Source: Streptomyces sp. SLBN-118 | GTDB taxonomy: Bacteria > Actinomycetota > Actinomycetes > Streptomycetales > Streptomycetaceae | Direction: 5' to 3' | Length of the DNA stretch: 64,000 bases | Assembly (NCBI RefSeq): GCF_006715635.1 | Contig: NZ_VFNP01000002.1 | Coordinates: 868,001 to 932,000 of the forward strand | Shown: positions 34,350-42,316 of the stretch, in pieces | How positions within the stretch are numbered: the stretch's first letter is position 1 | Layout: every line of letters begins with the position of its first letter | Made by a program: the position numbers and the translations under genes | The notes under the pieces: generated by a model | The model's database searches: none | Told to the model about the DNA's origin: nothing | What the model saw: only the letters and a program-made list of their open reading frames with translations

Positions 34350-35166
34350 GGCTCTGCACCGCCGAGCCGTCCAGGTCGGCGAGCTTCGTGCCGGTGAAAG
34401 CGCGGGCCCACTCGGAGGTCTGGACACGGAATGCGGGCCGGTCCGCCACAAGCGTCTCCAGGACGGTTTCCGCGACCTCGGCAGGGGTCTGCGCGCCGCT
34501 GAGGAACTGCGAGACGGTGCGGTCAACGTACGCCCGCAGCGCGTCGGTGTACGGGCCCGCTGCGGCGACGGCCGCCTCCGGGTCGACACCGATGTTGTTG
34601 ACGAACTCGGTGGCCACGGCCCCCGGTTCGACGACGGAGACAGTCACGCCCAGCTTGGCGGCCACCGGCGCGAGGCTTTCCATGTAGCCCTCGACGGCGA
34701 ACTTCGCAGCGCAGTACGCCTCGTTGAACGGCTGCCCGACGACCCCGCCCACGCTGGTGACGGTGATCAGCCGGCCACCGGACGCACGCAGGTGGGGCAG
34801 AGCGGCCTTGGAGACGTGCAGCACGCCGAAGAAGTTGACCTCCATGACCTGGCGTACATCGGCCACGGTCTCGTTCTCGAGCGTGCCGAGGTGTCCGGCG
34901 CCCGCGTTGTTGATCACTGCGTCGAGGCGGCCGTGGTCGTCGATGACGCCCTCGACCGCGGCGGCGACGGAAGCCTCGTCGGTGACGTCCAGCTGCCGGA
35001 TGTCGAGCTCGACGCCCGCCTCCGCGGCCGTCTTGCGCAGCTCGTCGGCACGGCCGGTGTCGCGGAGGGTCGCCACGGTCCGCCAGCCGGCCTTGGCCGT
35101 GGCGACGGCGGCGGCGAGGCCGATGCCGGAGGAGGTGCCGGTGATCAGAACAACCTTGGAGGACAT
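34327..35166 (-). CDS. Short-chain dehydrogenase/reductase
   Basis: A 279-aa classical SDR: VVLITGTSSGIGLAAAVATA nucleotide loop, NNAGAGHLG, catalytic Ser in ITVTSVGGVV and YCAAK in NEAYCAAKFAVEGYME. It should be an active NAD(P)H oxidoreductase with an unknown substrate. AAAGGG precedes ATG 35166. It is divergent from a MarR regulator and the shared 96-base region carries a large dyad, so expression is probably induced by a MarR ligand. Confidence 0.94.
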   Translation of the reverse strand: MSSKVVLITGTSSGIGLAAAVATAKAGWRTVATLRDTGRADELRKTAAEAGVELDIRQLDVTDEASVAAAVEGVIDDHGRLDAVINNAGAGHLGTLENETVADVRQVMEVNFFGVLHVSKAALPHLRASGGRLITVTSVGGVVGQPFNEAYCAAKFAVEGYMESLAPVAAKLGVTVSVVEPGAVATEFVNNIGVDPEAAVAAAGPYTDALRAYVDRTVSQFLSGAQTPAEVAETVLETLVADRPAFRVQTSEWARAFTGTKLADLDGSAVQSLTGGWIG

Positions 35167-35203
35167 GGTGGGCCCTTTCGTCGGTGACACCGAGATTTTC
35201 AGT

Positions 35204-35243
35204 GCGTGTACACACACTATATCCATTCCGTGTGTGCACACGC
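35204..35243. promoter_or_regulatory. MarR operator between SDR and marR
   Basis: GCGTGTACACACAC (35204-35217) is the inverse of GTGTGTGCACACGC (35230-35243) except for one base, with a 12-base AT-rich spacer. Each arm contains its own palindrome (GTGTACAC and GTGTGCACAC), so two MarR dimers may bind. It occupies the centre of the 96-base divergent promoter region. Confidence 0.75.
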
Positions 35244-35262
35244 AATAGGTAGGATCGGACCC

Positions 35263-35724
35263 ATGGCACAAAGGAAGCTCACCCCGGCAGAGATGCCCGT
35301 GGCCGACCACGCCTTCTACGGCCTCGTCTGGGCCGGGACCGTCCTCACCGAACGTGTGGACCGCGCCCTGACCAAGGCCCACGATCTGCCGGTCTCCTGG
35401 TTCGAGGTCATGCTCTGGCTCGCCTCGAGCCCCGACCCGGTTCCGGCGTCCGTGCTGGGCAACAGCACCATGCTGAGCCGCAGCCAGGTGTCCCGCGTGG
35501 TCGATGCCCTCCAAAGCCGCGGTCTCGTCACCCGCACCCCGTCGCCGCGGGACGCGCGCTCCGTCGAGGTGGCGCTCACGCAGGAAGGACGGCGGCTCTT
35601 CGAAGAGGCCGACGCGACGCGACGCGCCTGCCTGGCGCCGGTCTTCACCGACCTCCTCGACGCAGAGGATCTCGCAGCGCTCAGCACGGTGTGGCAGAAG
35701 CTCAAGGCCAACAAGGACGCCTGA
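35263..35724 (+). CDS. MarR family regulator
   Basis: A 153-aa winged-helix regulator. Wing/HTH segment: NSTMLSRSQVSRVVDALQSR followed by GLVTRTPSPRDARSVEVALT-QEG, the standard MarR beta-wing with DxRS. It is likely to repress both itself and the divergent SDR from the dyad at 35204-35243. A TAGGAT hexamer and an AGGA-like box overlap just upstream of the ATG, so leaderless or short-leader translation cannot be told apart. Confidence 0.93.
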   Translation: MAQRKLTPAEMPVADHAFYGLVWAGTVLTERVDRALTKAHDLPVSWFEVMLWLASSPDPVPASVLGNSTMLSRSQVSRVVDALQSRGLVTRTPSPRDARSVEVALTQEGRRLFEEADATRRACLAPVFTDLLDAEDLAALSTVWQKLKANKDA

Positions 35725-35751
35725 GGAAGACAGCCGGACCGGGTCGGCCGA

Positions 35752-36174
35752 TCAGCCGAGGAACGAGAGGCGTACGTGGCGCTCCGGGTTGTCCTTGTTC
35801 GTGTCGACGAGGCACACGGACTGCCAGGTGCCGAGCTCCAGCCGTCCGCCGACGACGGGCAGGGTGGCGTGCGGCGGGACGAAGGCGGGCAGCAGGTGGT
35901 CCCTGCCGTGGCCCTGGCTGCCGTGGCGGTGCTGCCACCGGTCGTCGGCGGGCAGCACCGTGTGCAGCGCGGCGAGCAGATCGGCGTCGCTGCCCGCGCC
36001 GGTCTCGATGAGGGCGATACCGGCCGTCGCATGCGGGACGAAGACATTGAGCAGACCGTCCCTGCCGCCCGCCGCCTCCCGAAGGAACTGCTCGCAGGCG
36101 TGGGTCAGGTCGGTCACCGTCTCGGCCGAGCCGGTGGAGAGGGTCAGGGTCCTGGTGGTGAAGGGTCCGGGCAT
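35752..36174 (-). CDS. YjbQ/UPF0047 family protein
   Basis: A 140-aa trimer-forming protein of the UPF0047 family. Conserved His/Glu landmarks are LLNVFVPHATAGIALIET (about residues 43-60), the HRHGSQGHGRDHLLPAF stretch and LGTWQSVCLVDTNKDNPER. YjbQ can replace thiamine phosphate synthase weakly in E. coli; the native role is unclear. ATG 36174 starts the conserved block. It converges with marR. Confidence 0.9.
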   Translation of the reverse strand: MPGPFTTRTLTLSTGSAETVTDLTHACEQFLREAAGGRDGLLNVFVPHATAGIALIETGAGSDADLLAALHTVLPADDRWQHRHGSQGHGRDHLLPAFVPPHATLPVVGGRLELGTWQSVCLVDTNKDNPERHVRLSFLG

Positions 36175-36337
36175 GGGTCCATCTTCTCGTCCGCACCGCA
36201 GGATCGCGCGCCCGTGCCCGCGCCGCACCCCGCCTGTTCAGCCCCCGCCGTCGCTCCCTGCGCAGCGCTTCGATGAGCACCTCCACGGACGGCCGCCCCC
36301 GCGCGGCGGCCCGCACAGCCACCACCACAACGACCGA

Positions 36338-36724
36338 GCGGACGGGCTGGTCCTCGGGCTGTCCGACCAGCTCCAGGAGCCGGGATTCGGGCGGGAGTTC
36401 AGCCGGGAGTGGCTGGAGCCGTTCCGTGAGGCGGCCGCGCGGCGGGCTCCGGCGCTCGCCGGTCTCCGGGCCAGAAGCGGCTGGGCGGGGTTGTACGAGA
36501 TGACGCCCGACCGCAATGCGCTGATCGGCCGGTCGGGCGATGTGGACGGCGTCCTGTATGCCACCGGATTCTCCGGGCACGGGTTTCTGCAGGCGCCCGC
36601 GGTCGGCGAGGTCGTGCGTGATCTGTATCTGGACCGGACCCCGTTCCTCGATGTGGGCCCGCTGTCCGCGGCCCGCTTCGAGGGGCGGGCCGCGGACGTC
36701 CGCCCCGAGGCCCACATCATCTGA
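36338..36724 (+). pseudogene. FAD-dependent oxidoreductase (DAO family), C-terminal remnant
   Basis: The last 128 codons of a D-amino-acid/sarcosine-oxidase-like flavoenzyme remain, from about ADGLVLGLSD to EAHII stop. The C-terminal FAD motif LYATGFSGHGFLQAPAVG is intact, as are GLYEMTPDRNALIG and FLDVGPLSAARF. The N-terminal Rossmann loop and more than half of the protein are absent and there is no start codon. It lies directly before hglS in the same direction. In an intact locus the enzyme could have oxidised pipecolate or another lysine-derived amine. Confidence 0.83.
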
Positions 36725-36761
36725 CCCTCGCACGACCGGTAAGGGAGGGAAGGAGGACGCA

Positions 36762-38102
36762 ATGCTCCCCACCTGGTGGCTGCGGGCCGCGTTCGCCCGT
36801 CGGCTCTCCGACATGTACGGGGCGGAAGTCCCGGCCTACACGACGCTTCTCCAGGTGTCGGTGCAGGTCAACGACGAGGTCATTGGCAGGGACGGTGACG
36901 CGGGACGGCTCGGCGGCATCGAGCGGGTCACGGCCGAGCGGCACGGCGCCATCCGTGTGGGTACGCCGCGCGAGATGCGCCAGGTCGCCCAGATCTTCGC
37001 CGCTCTCGGTATGCGGCCGGTGGGCTTCTACGATCTGCGCGAGGCGGCGGCGAGCTCGGTACCGGTCGTGTCCACCGCGTTCCGGCCGATCGACGCCGAA
37101 GAGCTGGAGCGCAACCCCTTCCGCGTCTTCACCTCGATGCTCACCACCGCCGACCGACGGTTCTTCGACGCGGATCTTCAGGCGCGCCTCGAATCGTTCC
37201 TGGGCAGGCGTGAGCTCTTCCCGCCCGAGCTCCTGGACCTCGCGGCGCGCGCGGAGCGGGAGCAGGGACTCGACGAACGGTCCGCCGAGCGCTTCCTCAC
37301 CTTGGCGGTTGCCGCCTTCGAGCTCTCACCGGAGCCGGTGGACCGCGCCTGGTACACCGAACTGGAGCGGATCTCCGCCGTCGCCGCCGACATCGGAGGC
37401 GTGGCGAGCACCCACATCAATCACCTCACACCGCGGGTTCTCGACATCGACGAGCTCTACCGGCGCATGGGCGAGCGCGGTATCACGATGATCGACCGGA
37501 TCCAGGGCCCGCCTCGCTGGAATGGTCCGGATGTGCTGCTGCGTCAGACGTCGTTCCGGGCGCTGGCCGAAGGGCGTCGTTTCCGCGAGCCGGACGGCAG
37601 CATCACACAGGGGGCGCTGCGGGTGCGCTTCGGCGAGGTCGAGGCGCGCGGCATCGCGCTGACCCGGGCGGGCCGTGCTCTCTACGACGAGCTGACCGGT
37701 GAGCCGGCCGAGGTGTGGGAGGAGCGGTTCCCCCGTACGGAAGGTCAACTGGCCGTCCAGCAGCGAGCGTTCTTCCGCTACGAACAGCGCGGCGACCGGC
37801 CCCGCGACGGCCGCACCCCGCCGGACGATCTCGCGGGGCTCCTCGACGGGCACTGGGTGAACGCCCGTCCCATCGTCTACGAGGACTTCCTCCCCAAGTC
37901 GGCCGCCGGGATCTTCCAGTCGAACCTCTCCGACGAGGGCACCAGAAACGCAGCCGCCCTGGGCACCCACTACGACCAGCAGTGGCTCTCCGGCGTACTG
38001 GAGCGCCCCGTCCACGACCCCTTCGACCTCTACGCCGCTCAGCAGGACAGCTCACTTCGCCAGGCCCGCGAGGCCCTCGGACTCCCCAAGGACAGACCGT
38101 GA
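36762..38102 (+). CDS. hglS: 2-oxoadipate dioxygenase/decarboxylase family (HglS/YdcJ, DUF1338)
   Basis: A 446-aa non-haem Fe(II) enzyme of the VOC-like fold. HglS converts 2-oxoadipate to D-2-hydroxyglutarate, a late step of lysine catabolism. Visible landmarks are ERHGAIRVGTPREMRQVAQI (first metal-His region), GGVASTHINHLTPRVLDID (His ligand, about residue 210), and YEDFLPKSAAGIFQSNL with DEGTRNAAALGTHYDQQWL near the C-terminus. A very strong AAGGAGGACGC box precedes the ATG. The next gene overlaps its stop (GTGA), so the pair is co-translated. Confidence 0.92.
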   Translation: MLPTWWLRAAFARRLSDMYGAEVPAYTTLLQVSVQVNDEVIGRDGDAGRLGGIERVTAERHGAIRVGTPREMRQVAQIFAALGMRPVGFYDLREAAASSVPVVSTAFRPIDAEELERNPFRVFTSMLTTADRRFFDADLQARLESFLGRRELFPPELLDLAARAEREQGLDERSAERFLTLAVAAFELSPEPVDRAWYTELERISAVAADIGGVASTHINHLTPRVLDIDELYRRMGERGITMIDRIQGPPRWNGPDVLLRQTSFRALAEGRRFREPDGSITQGALRVRFGEVEARGIALTRAGRALYDELTGEPAEVWEERFPRTEGQLAVQQRAFFRYEQRGDRPRDGRTPPDDLAGLLDGHWVNARPIVYEDFLPKSAAGIFQSNLSDEGTRNAAALGTHYDQQWLSGVLERPVHDPFDLYAAQQDSSLRQAREALGLPKDRP

Positions 38103-39637
38103 CCAGCACCGGCACCACACTTCCCGACAACGACTCGCTGCGCGCCCGGGCTCGCGAGAGCCTGCTCGGCTGCGGCGCCGAACTGCCCACCGGCGGCGGC
38201 GATGTCATCGCCCGTACGCCGCTGACGGGCACCACTTTGTTCACCCTGCCCGCGACAACGCCCGAACAGGCAGACGCGGCGATCGGCGCGGCGGACGCGG
38301 CGTTCCGCGAGTGGCGCACGATCCCGGCGCCACAGCGCGGGGCGCTGGTCAAGCGTCTTGGTGAGCTGCTCGGCGAGCACAAGGAGCAGCTGGCCGACCT
38401 CGTCACCATCGACGCGGGCAAGATCCGTTCCGAGGCGCTCGGCGAAGTGCAGGAAATGATCGACATCTGTGAGTTCGCGGTCGGCCTCTCCCGGCAGCTG
38501 TACGGGCGCACCATGGCATCCGAGCGTCCCGGTCACCGCCTTTCGGAGAGCTGGCACCCGCTCGGCGTAGTGGGCGTGATCTCCGCGTTCAACTTCCCGG
38601 TGGCGGTGTGGGCGTGGAACACCGCGATCGCTCTGGTCTGCGGTGACACGGTGGTCTGGAAGCCGTCGGAGCTCACCCCGCTGACCGCCGTGGCCTGCGA
38701 CGCCCTGCTGGCGCGCGCCGCCGCCGATGCCGGTGCGCCGGCCGGTGTGCACGGGCTGCTGCTGGGTGGCCGCGAGACGGGCGAGCGGCTGGTCGACGAC
38801 GAGCGGGTCGCGCTGGTCAGCGCGACGGGTTCGGTACGGATGGGCCGCGAGGTCGGCCCGCGTGTGGCCTCGCGCTTCGGCCGCTGTCTGCTCGAACTGG
38901 GAGGCAACAACGCGGCGATCGTCACGCCCTCCGCCGATCTCGACCTCTCGGTGCGCGGGATCGTGTTCTCCGCGGCGGGCACAGCGGGCCAGCGCTGCAC
39001 CACCCTGCGCCGGCTGATCATCCACGAGGACATCGCGGACCAGTTGGTGGAAAGGATCGTCCACGCGTACGGCCGGCTGCCGGTCGGCGACCCGTTCCAG
39101 GAGGGCACCCTTGTGGGACCGCTGATCTCGGGCACGGCCCACCGGGCGATGACGGAGGCGCTGGCGGCGGCCGAGGCGGACGGCGGGAAGATCCTGACCG
39201 GCGGTGACCGGCAGCTGGGCGAGCAGGCGCCCGATGCCGTATACGTCCGGCCCGCCGTGGTGCGGATGCCCGCGCAGACGGATGTCGTACGCCGGGAGAC
39301 GTTTGCGCCGATCCTCTATGTGCTTACGTACCGGACCTTTCAGGAGGCTGTGGCGCTGCAGAACGGGGTCCCGCAGGGCCTGTCCTCCAGCATCTTCACG
39401 CAGGACCAGCGGGAGGCGGAGCGCTTCCTCGCGGCGGACGGCTCCGACTGCGGTATCGCCAACGTCAACATCGGCACATCCGGCGCCGAGATCGGCGGGG
39501 CGTTCGGCGGCGAGAAGGAGACCGGCGGCGGGCGCGAGTCGGGTTCCGACGCGTGGCGGGCGTACATGAGGCGGACGACGAACACGGTGAACTACTCCGA
39601 CAGCCTGCCGCTCGCCCAGGGGGTGAACTTCCTGTAG
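38099..39637 (+). CDS. amaB: Piperideine-6-carboxylate / alpha-aminoadipic semialdehyde dehydrogenase (ALDH7 type)
   Basis: A 512-aa aldehyde dehydrogenase of the antiquitin/ALDH7 subgroup. The general-base Glu is in CLLELGGNNAAIV, the nucleophilic Cys in AGQRCTTLRRL (about residue 298). The near-C-terminal GTSGAEIGGAFGGEKETGG and RESGSDAWRAYMRRT block is diagnostic for ALDH7. It oxidises alpha-aminoadipic semialdehyde (or its cyclic form) to 2-aminoadipate, whose keto acid is the HglS substrate. GTG 38099 overlaps the hglS stop. The missing aminotransferase must be elsewhere. Confidence 0.93.
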   Translation: MTSTGTTLPDNDSLRARARESLLGCGAELPTGGGDVIARTPLTGTTLFTLPATTPEQADAAIGAADAAFREWRTIPAPQRGALVKRLGELLGEHKEQLADLVTIDAGKIRSEALGEVQEMIDICEFAVGLSRQLYGRTMASERPGHRLSESWHPLGVVGVISAFNFPVAVWAWNTAIALVCGDTVVWKPSELTPLTAVACDALLARAAADAGAPAGVHGLLLGGRETGERLVDDERVALVSATGSVRMGREVGPRVASRFGRCLLELGGNNAAIVTPSADLDLSVRGIVFSAAGTAGQRCTTLRRLIIHEDIADQLVERIVHAYGRLPVGDPFQEGTLVGPLISGTAHRAMTEALAAAEADGGKILTGGDRQLGEQAPDAVYVRPAVVRMPAQTDVVRRETFAPILYVLTYRTFQEAVALQNGVPQGLSSSIFTQDQREAERFLAADGSDCGIANVNIGTSGAEIGGAFGGEKETGGGRESGSDAWRAYMRRTTNTVNYSDSLPLAQGVNFL

Positions 39638-39690
39638 GGCCCCGGTCAGAGATCGGGAAGATCCACACACCCCGCAAGGTTGGTAGAAAG

Positions 39691-40760
39691 GTGAACAACT
39701 TCGGGGTACGTGACGTGGACGTGGTCGTCATAGGCGCCGGACAGGCAGGACTGTCCGGCGCCTACCACCTGCAGCGCGCCGGGCTCCTGCCGGACCGCGA
39801 TTTCGTGGTGCTGGACCATGCCCCGCGGGCCGGGGGTGCCTGGCAGTTCCGCTGGCCGTCCCTCACCTACGGCAAGGTGCACGGCATGCACGCGCTGCCG
39901 GGCATGGAACTGACCGGTGCGGATGAGGGGCGCCCCTCCTCCGAAGTGATCGGCGCGTACTTCACCGCGTACGAGAAGCGCTTCGATCTGCGCGTACACC
40001 GCCCGGTCGCGGTGACGGCCGTACGCGACGGCGGAGGCGAGGGCGGGCGGCTGCTCGTCGAGACCTCGGAGGGGACCTGGGCGGCGCGGGCACTGATCAA
40101 CGCGACGGGCACCTGGGACCGTCCGTTCTGGCCGCGCTACCCGGGTCAGGAGACCTTCCGGGGGCGCCAGTTGCACACGGTGGACTATCCGGGACCCGAG
40201 GAGTTCGCCGGGAAGCGCGTGATCGTGGTGGGCGGCGGGGCGTCGGGCACCCAGCATCTGATGGAGATCGCGGAGTTCGCGGCGGACACCACCTGGGTCA
40301 CACGGCGGCAGCCCGTCTTCCGCGAGGGCCCCTTCGACGAGGACGCCGGGCGCGCGGCCGTCGCCATGGTCGAGCAGCGGGTACGCCGCGGACTGCCGCC
40401 GCAGAGCGCGGTCTCGGTGACCGGGCTGCCCCTCAACGACTCCGTACACCGCGCCCGCGAGTCGGGCGTCCTGGACCGGCTGCCGATGTTCGACCGGATC
40501 ACGCCGACGGGCGCACCGTGGAGGCGGACGTGATCCTCTGGGCGACAGGATTCCGCGCGGCGATCGACCATCTCGCGCCGCTGAAACTGCGCGAGCGGGG
40601 TGGCGGCATCCGGGTGGACGGCACCCGCGCGGTACGGGACGCCCGCGTCCATCTCGTCGGATACGGGCCTTCCGCCTCGACGATCGGCGCCAACCGCGCG
40701 GGACGGGCGGCGGTCCGCGAGATCAAGCAACTGCTGGAGCGCGAACCCGCCCTGGCCTGA
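39691..40760 (+). pseudogene. FAD/NAD(P)-binding monooxygenase-like gene, frameshifted
   Basis: The first 280 codons from GTG 39691 encode a flavoprotein of the YUC/TrkA-like class: VVVIGAGQAGLSGAYHLQRA, YGKVHGMHALPGMELT and the second loop VIVVGGGASGTQHLMEIAE. The frame ends prematurely after MFDRITPTGAPWRRT. The C-terminal continuation EADVILWATGFRAAIDHLAP and VHLVGYGPSASTIGANRAG lies in another frame from about 40515 to 40760. A short deletion near 40500-40515 explains the break. The two halves together would make a normal protein of about 350 aa. Confidence 0.85.
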
Positions 40761-40766
40761 TGCCCG

Positions 40767-41609
40767 TCAATTGCCGGCGCTCGCGCTGCTGCGCCTGACG
40801 TTGAACTCCGCGACGTTGCGTCGATGCTCCTGGTAACTCGCCGTGAAGCGCGTGTCCCCCGGCCCCACGGTGACGAAGTAGAGCCAGTCGCCGGGCGGCG
40901 GGTTGATCGCCGCGTGCATGGCCTGCTCCCCCGGGTTGTCGATGGGGGTCGGCGGCAGCCCGCGGCGCTGGTAGCTGTTGTACGGGCTGTTGATGCGGGT
41001 GTCGGCGGCCGTGGTGTCCAGCGTGCTGCGGTTCAGGGCGTAGTTGAGGGTCGAGTCCATCTGCAGCGGCATCCCCTTCGCAAGCCGGTTGTAGATGACG
41101 CGGGCGACCTTCCCCATGTCCCCGGGGGTGTCGGCCTCGGCCTGCACGATGCTGGCGATGCTCACTGTCTGATAGACCGTCATCCCGCTGCGCTGGGCCC
41201 CCTTGCTGATCCGATCGGCCCCGAACCGCTGATGAGCCGTGTTGACCATGTAGCTGAGCAGGCTCTGCGGAGTGGACCTGGAGTCGACGGGATACGTGGC
41301 CGGGAAGAGGTAGCCCTCGGGATTGCCCCGGGCGTCGGCCGGGAGCTTCAGCCGCGCCGTGCCGACCACCTTCGCCGTGGCGCCCGGCGCCTGGTCCAGG
41401 GCCTTGTCGATCGCCGTGTAGACCTGGGTGGCGCGCCAGCCCTCGGGGACCAGAAGCGCCTTCTCCTCCTTCTGGCCCCCGTTCAGCAGCAGCGGCACCA
41501 GCACTGCGACCGCCGCGACGACAACGGCGGTCACCGTGAGCACGAGTCGGCCCCGGCGGGTCAGCCGGAACCTGCGTCCGGGCCGCGCCGACGACGGTTC
41601 GTTCTTCAT
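40767..41609 (-). CDS. mltG: Endolytic transglycosylase MltG-like
   Basis: A 280-aa membrane-anchored lytic transglycosylase of the YceG family that cleaves nascent peptidoglycan strands. One transmembrane helix (LVLTVTAVVVAAVAVLVPLL, about residues 22-41) follows a basic cytoplasmic tail. The catalytic Glu is in VSIASIVQAEADTPGDMGKV (about residue 155), then RVIYNRLAKGMPLQMDSTLN and NSPYNSYQRRGLPPTPIDNPG. It is shorter than many actinobacterial MltG proteins. The remote position from aroE/alaS suggests a paralogue. Confidence 0.9.
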   Translation of the reverse strand: MKNEPSSARPGRRFRLTRRGRLVLTVTAVVVAAVAVLVPLLLNGGQKEEKALLVPEGWRATQVYTAIDKALDQAPGATAKVVGTARLKLPADARGNPEGYLFPATYPVDSRSTPQSLLSYMVNTAHQRFGADRISKGAQRSGMTVYQTVSIASIVQAEADTPGDMGKVARVIYNRLAKGMPLQMDSTLNYALNRSTLDTTAADTRINSPYNSYQRRGLPPTPIDNPGEQAMHAAINPPPGDWLYFVTVGPGDTRFTASYQEHRRNVAEFNVRRSSASAGN

Positions 41610-41683
41610 ACAGGCACGCTAACCCGGGGCTCGCCCCGTTCCCGGCACCAGGCGCCGGCCGACACTTGGCTGTGCCGCGCCGC

Positions 41684-42277
41684 TCAGGGAGCGAAAGGCG
41701 GCAGCGCGGCGAACTCGGGCACCACCTTGACCGCCCCGGCGAGCGCGTCGAGCGTGCGTCGCACTCGGCTCAGCGGGTGGTCGGGGAACTGCGCGTCCCA
41801 CTGCGCGTGGTCGGCGGCATGGAAGGGCAGACCACCCTGCACCTCCGGCGCGTAGGGGTGCGGCCGGAAGTACTTGTCATGGCCGACCTGCGCCATCACC
41901 ATGGCCTCCCGCATCCCCGTCATGCCCCGCTCCGGTGCCTGGATCTTCACCACGGTGCTGCACGTCGCGCGAGGCACGGTGAAGCTGCCGATGAACGCCT
42001 GGCCGCTGGGCTGTCCGGGCAGCGGCAGCTTCAGTATCTGCTTCAGCGCGGGCAGCGGGCCGAGCGGCTTCACCGACGCCTCGATCAGGCCACCACCCGC
42101 CTGGGCGGTCAGGCGGGTGAGCCCGGCGCGCAGCGAGGGACCGTCGTCGAGCGAGGCCGGCAGGTCCGGCGGCAGTCCCAAGAAGTGCAGGGACAGCACA
42201 TCGCCTTCGTCGTTGACCCAGACGTCCTGATCGACGGGCCGGTATCCGGGCAGTTCCACGCCGAGGAGAGCTCTCAT
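41684..42277 (-). CDS. Hypothetical protein, conserved-looking
   Basis: A 197-aa protein that I do not recognise. It starts MRALLGVELPGYRPVDQDVW and has no signal peptide or membrane segment. A VPRATCSTVVKIQAPERGMT stretch, the KYFRPHPYAPEVQGGLPF run of aromatic/Pro residues and HPLSRVRRTLDALAG at the C-terminus look folded and codon use is normal for the region. It lies between mltG and the ABC exporter on the same strand (gap 39 bases to the ABC gene), so it may share its transcript. Confidence 0.75.
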   Translation of the reverse strand: MRALLGVELPGYRPVDQDVWVNDEGDVLSLHFLGLPPDLPASLDDGPSLRAGLTRLTAQAGGGLIEASVKPLGPLPALKQILKLPLPGQPSGQAFIGSFTVPRATCSTVVKIQAPERGMTGMREAMVMAQVGHDKYFRPHPYAPEVQGGLPFHAADHAQWDAQFPDHPLSRVRRTLDALAGAVKVVPEFAALPPFAP

Positions 42278-42316
42278 GGGCGGTGATCATGCCGCACCCG
42301 GACGGGCGACGGTCCG

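Noticed and set aside
36762..39637. hglS and the dehydrogenase as part of a natural-product cluster
   Set aside because: Both fit lysine catabolism and there are no biosynthetic genes around them.
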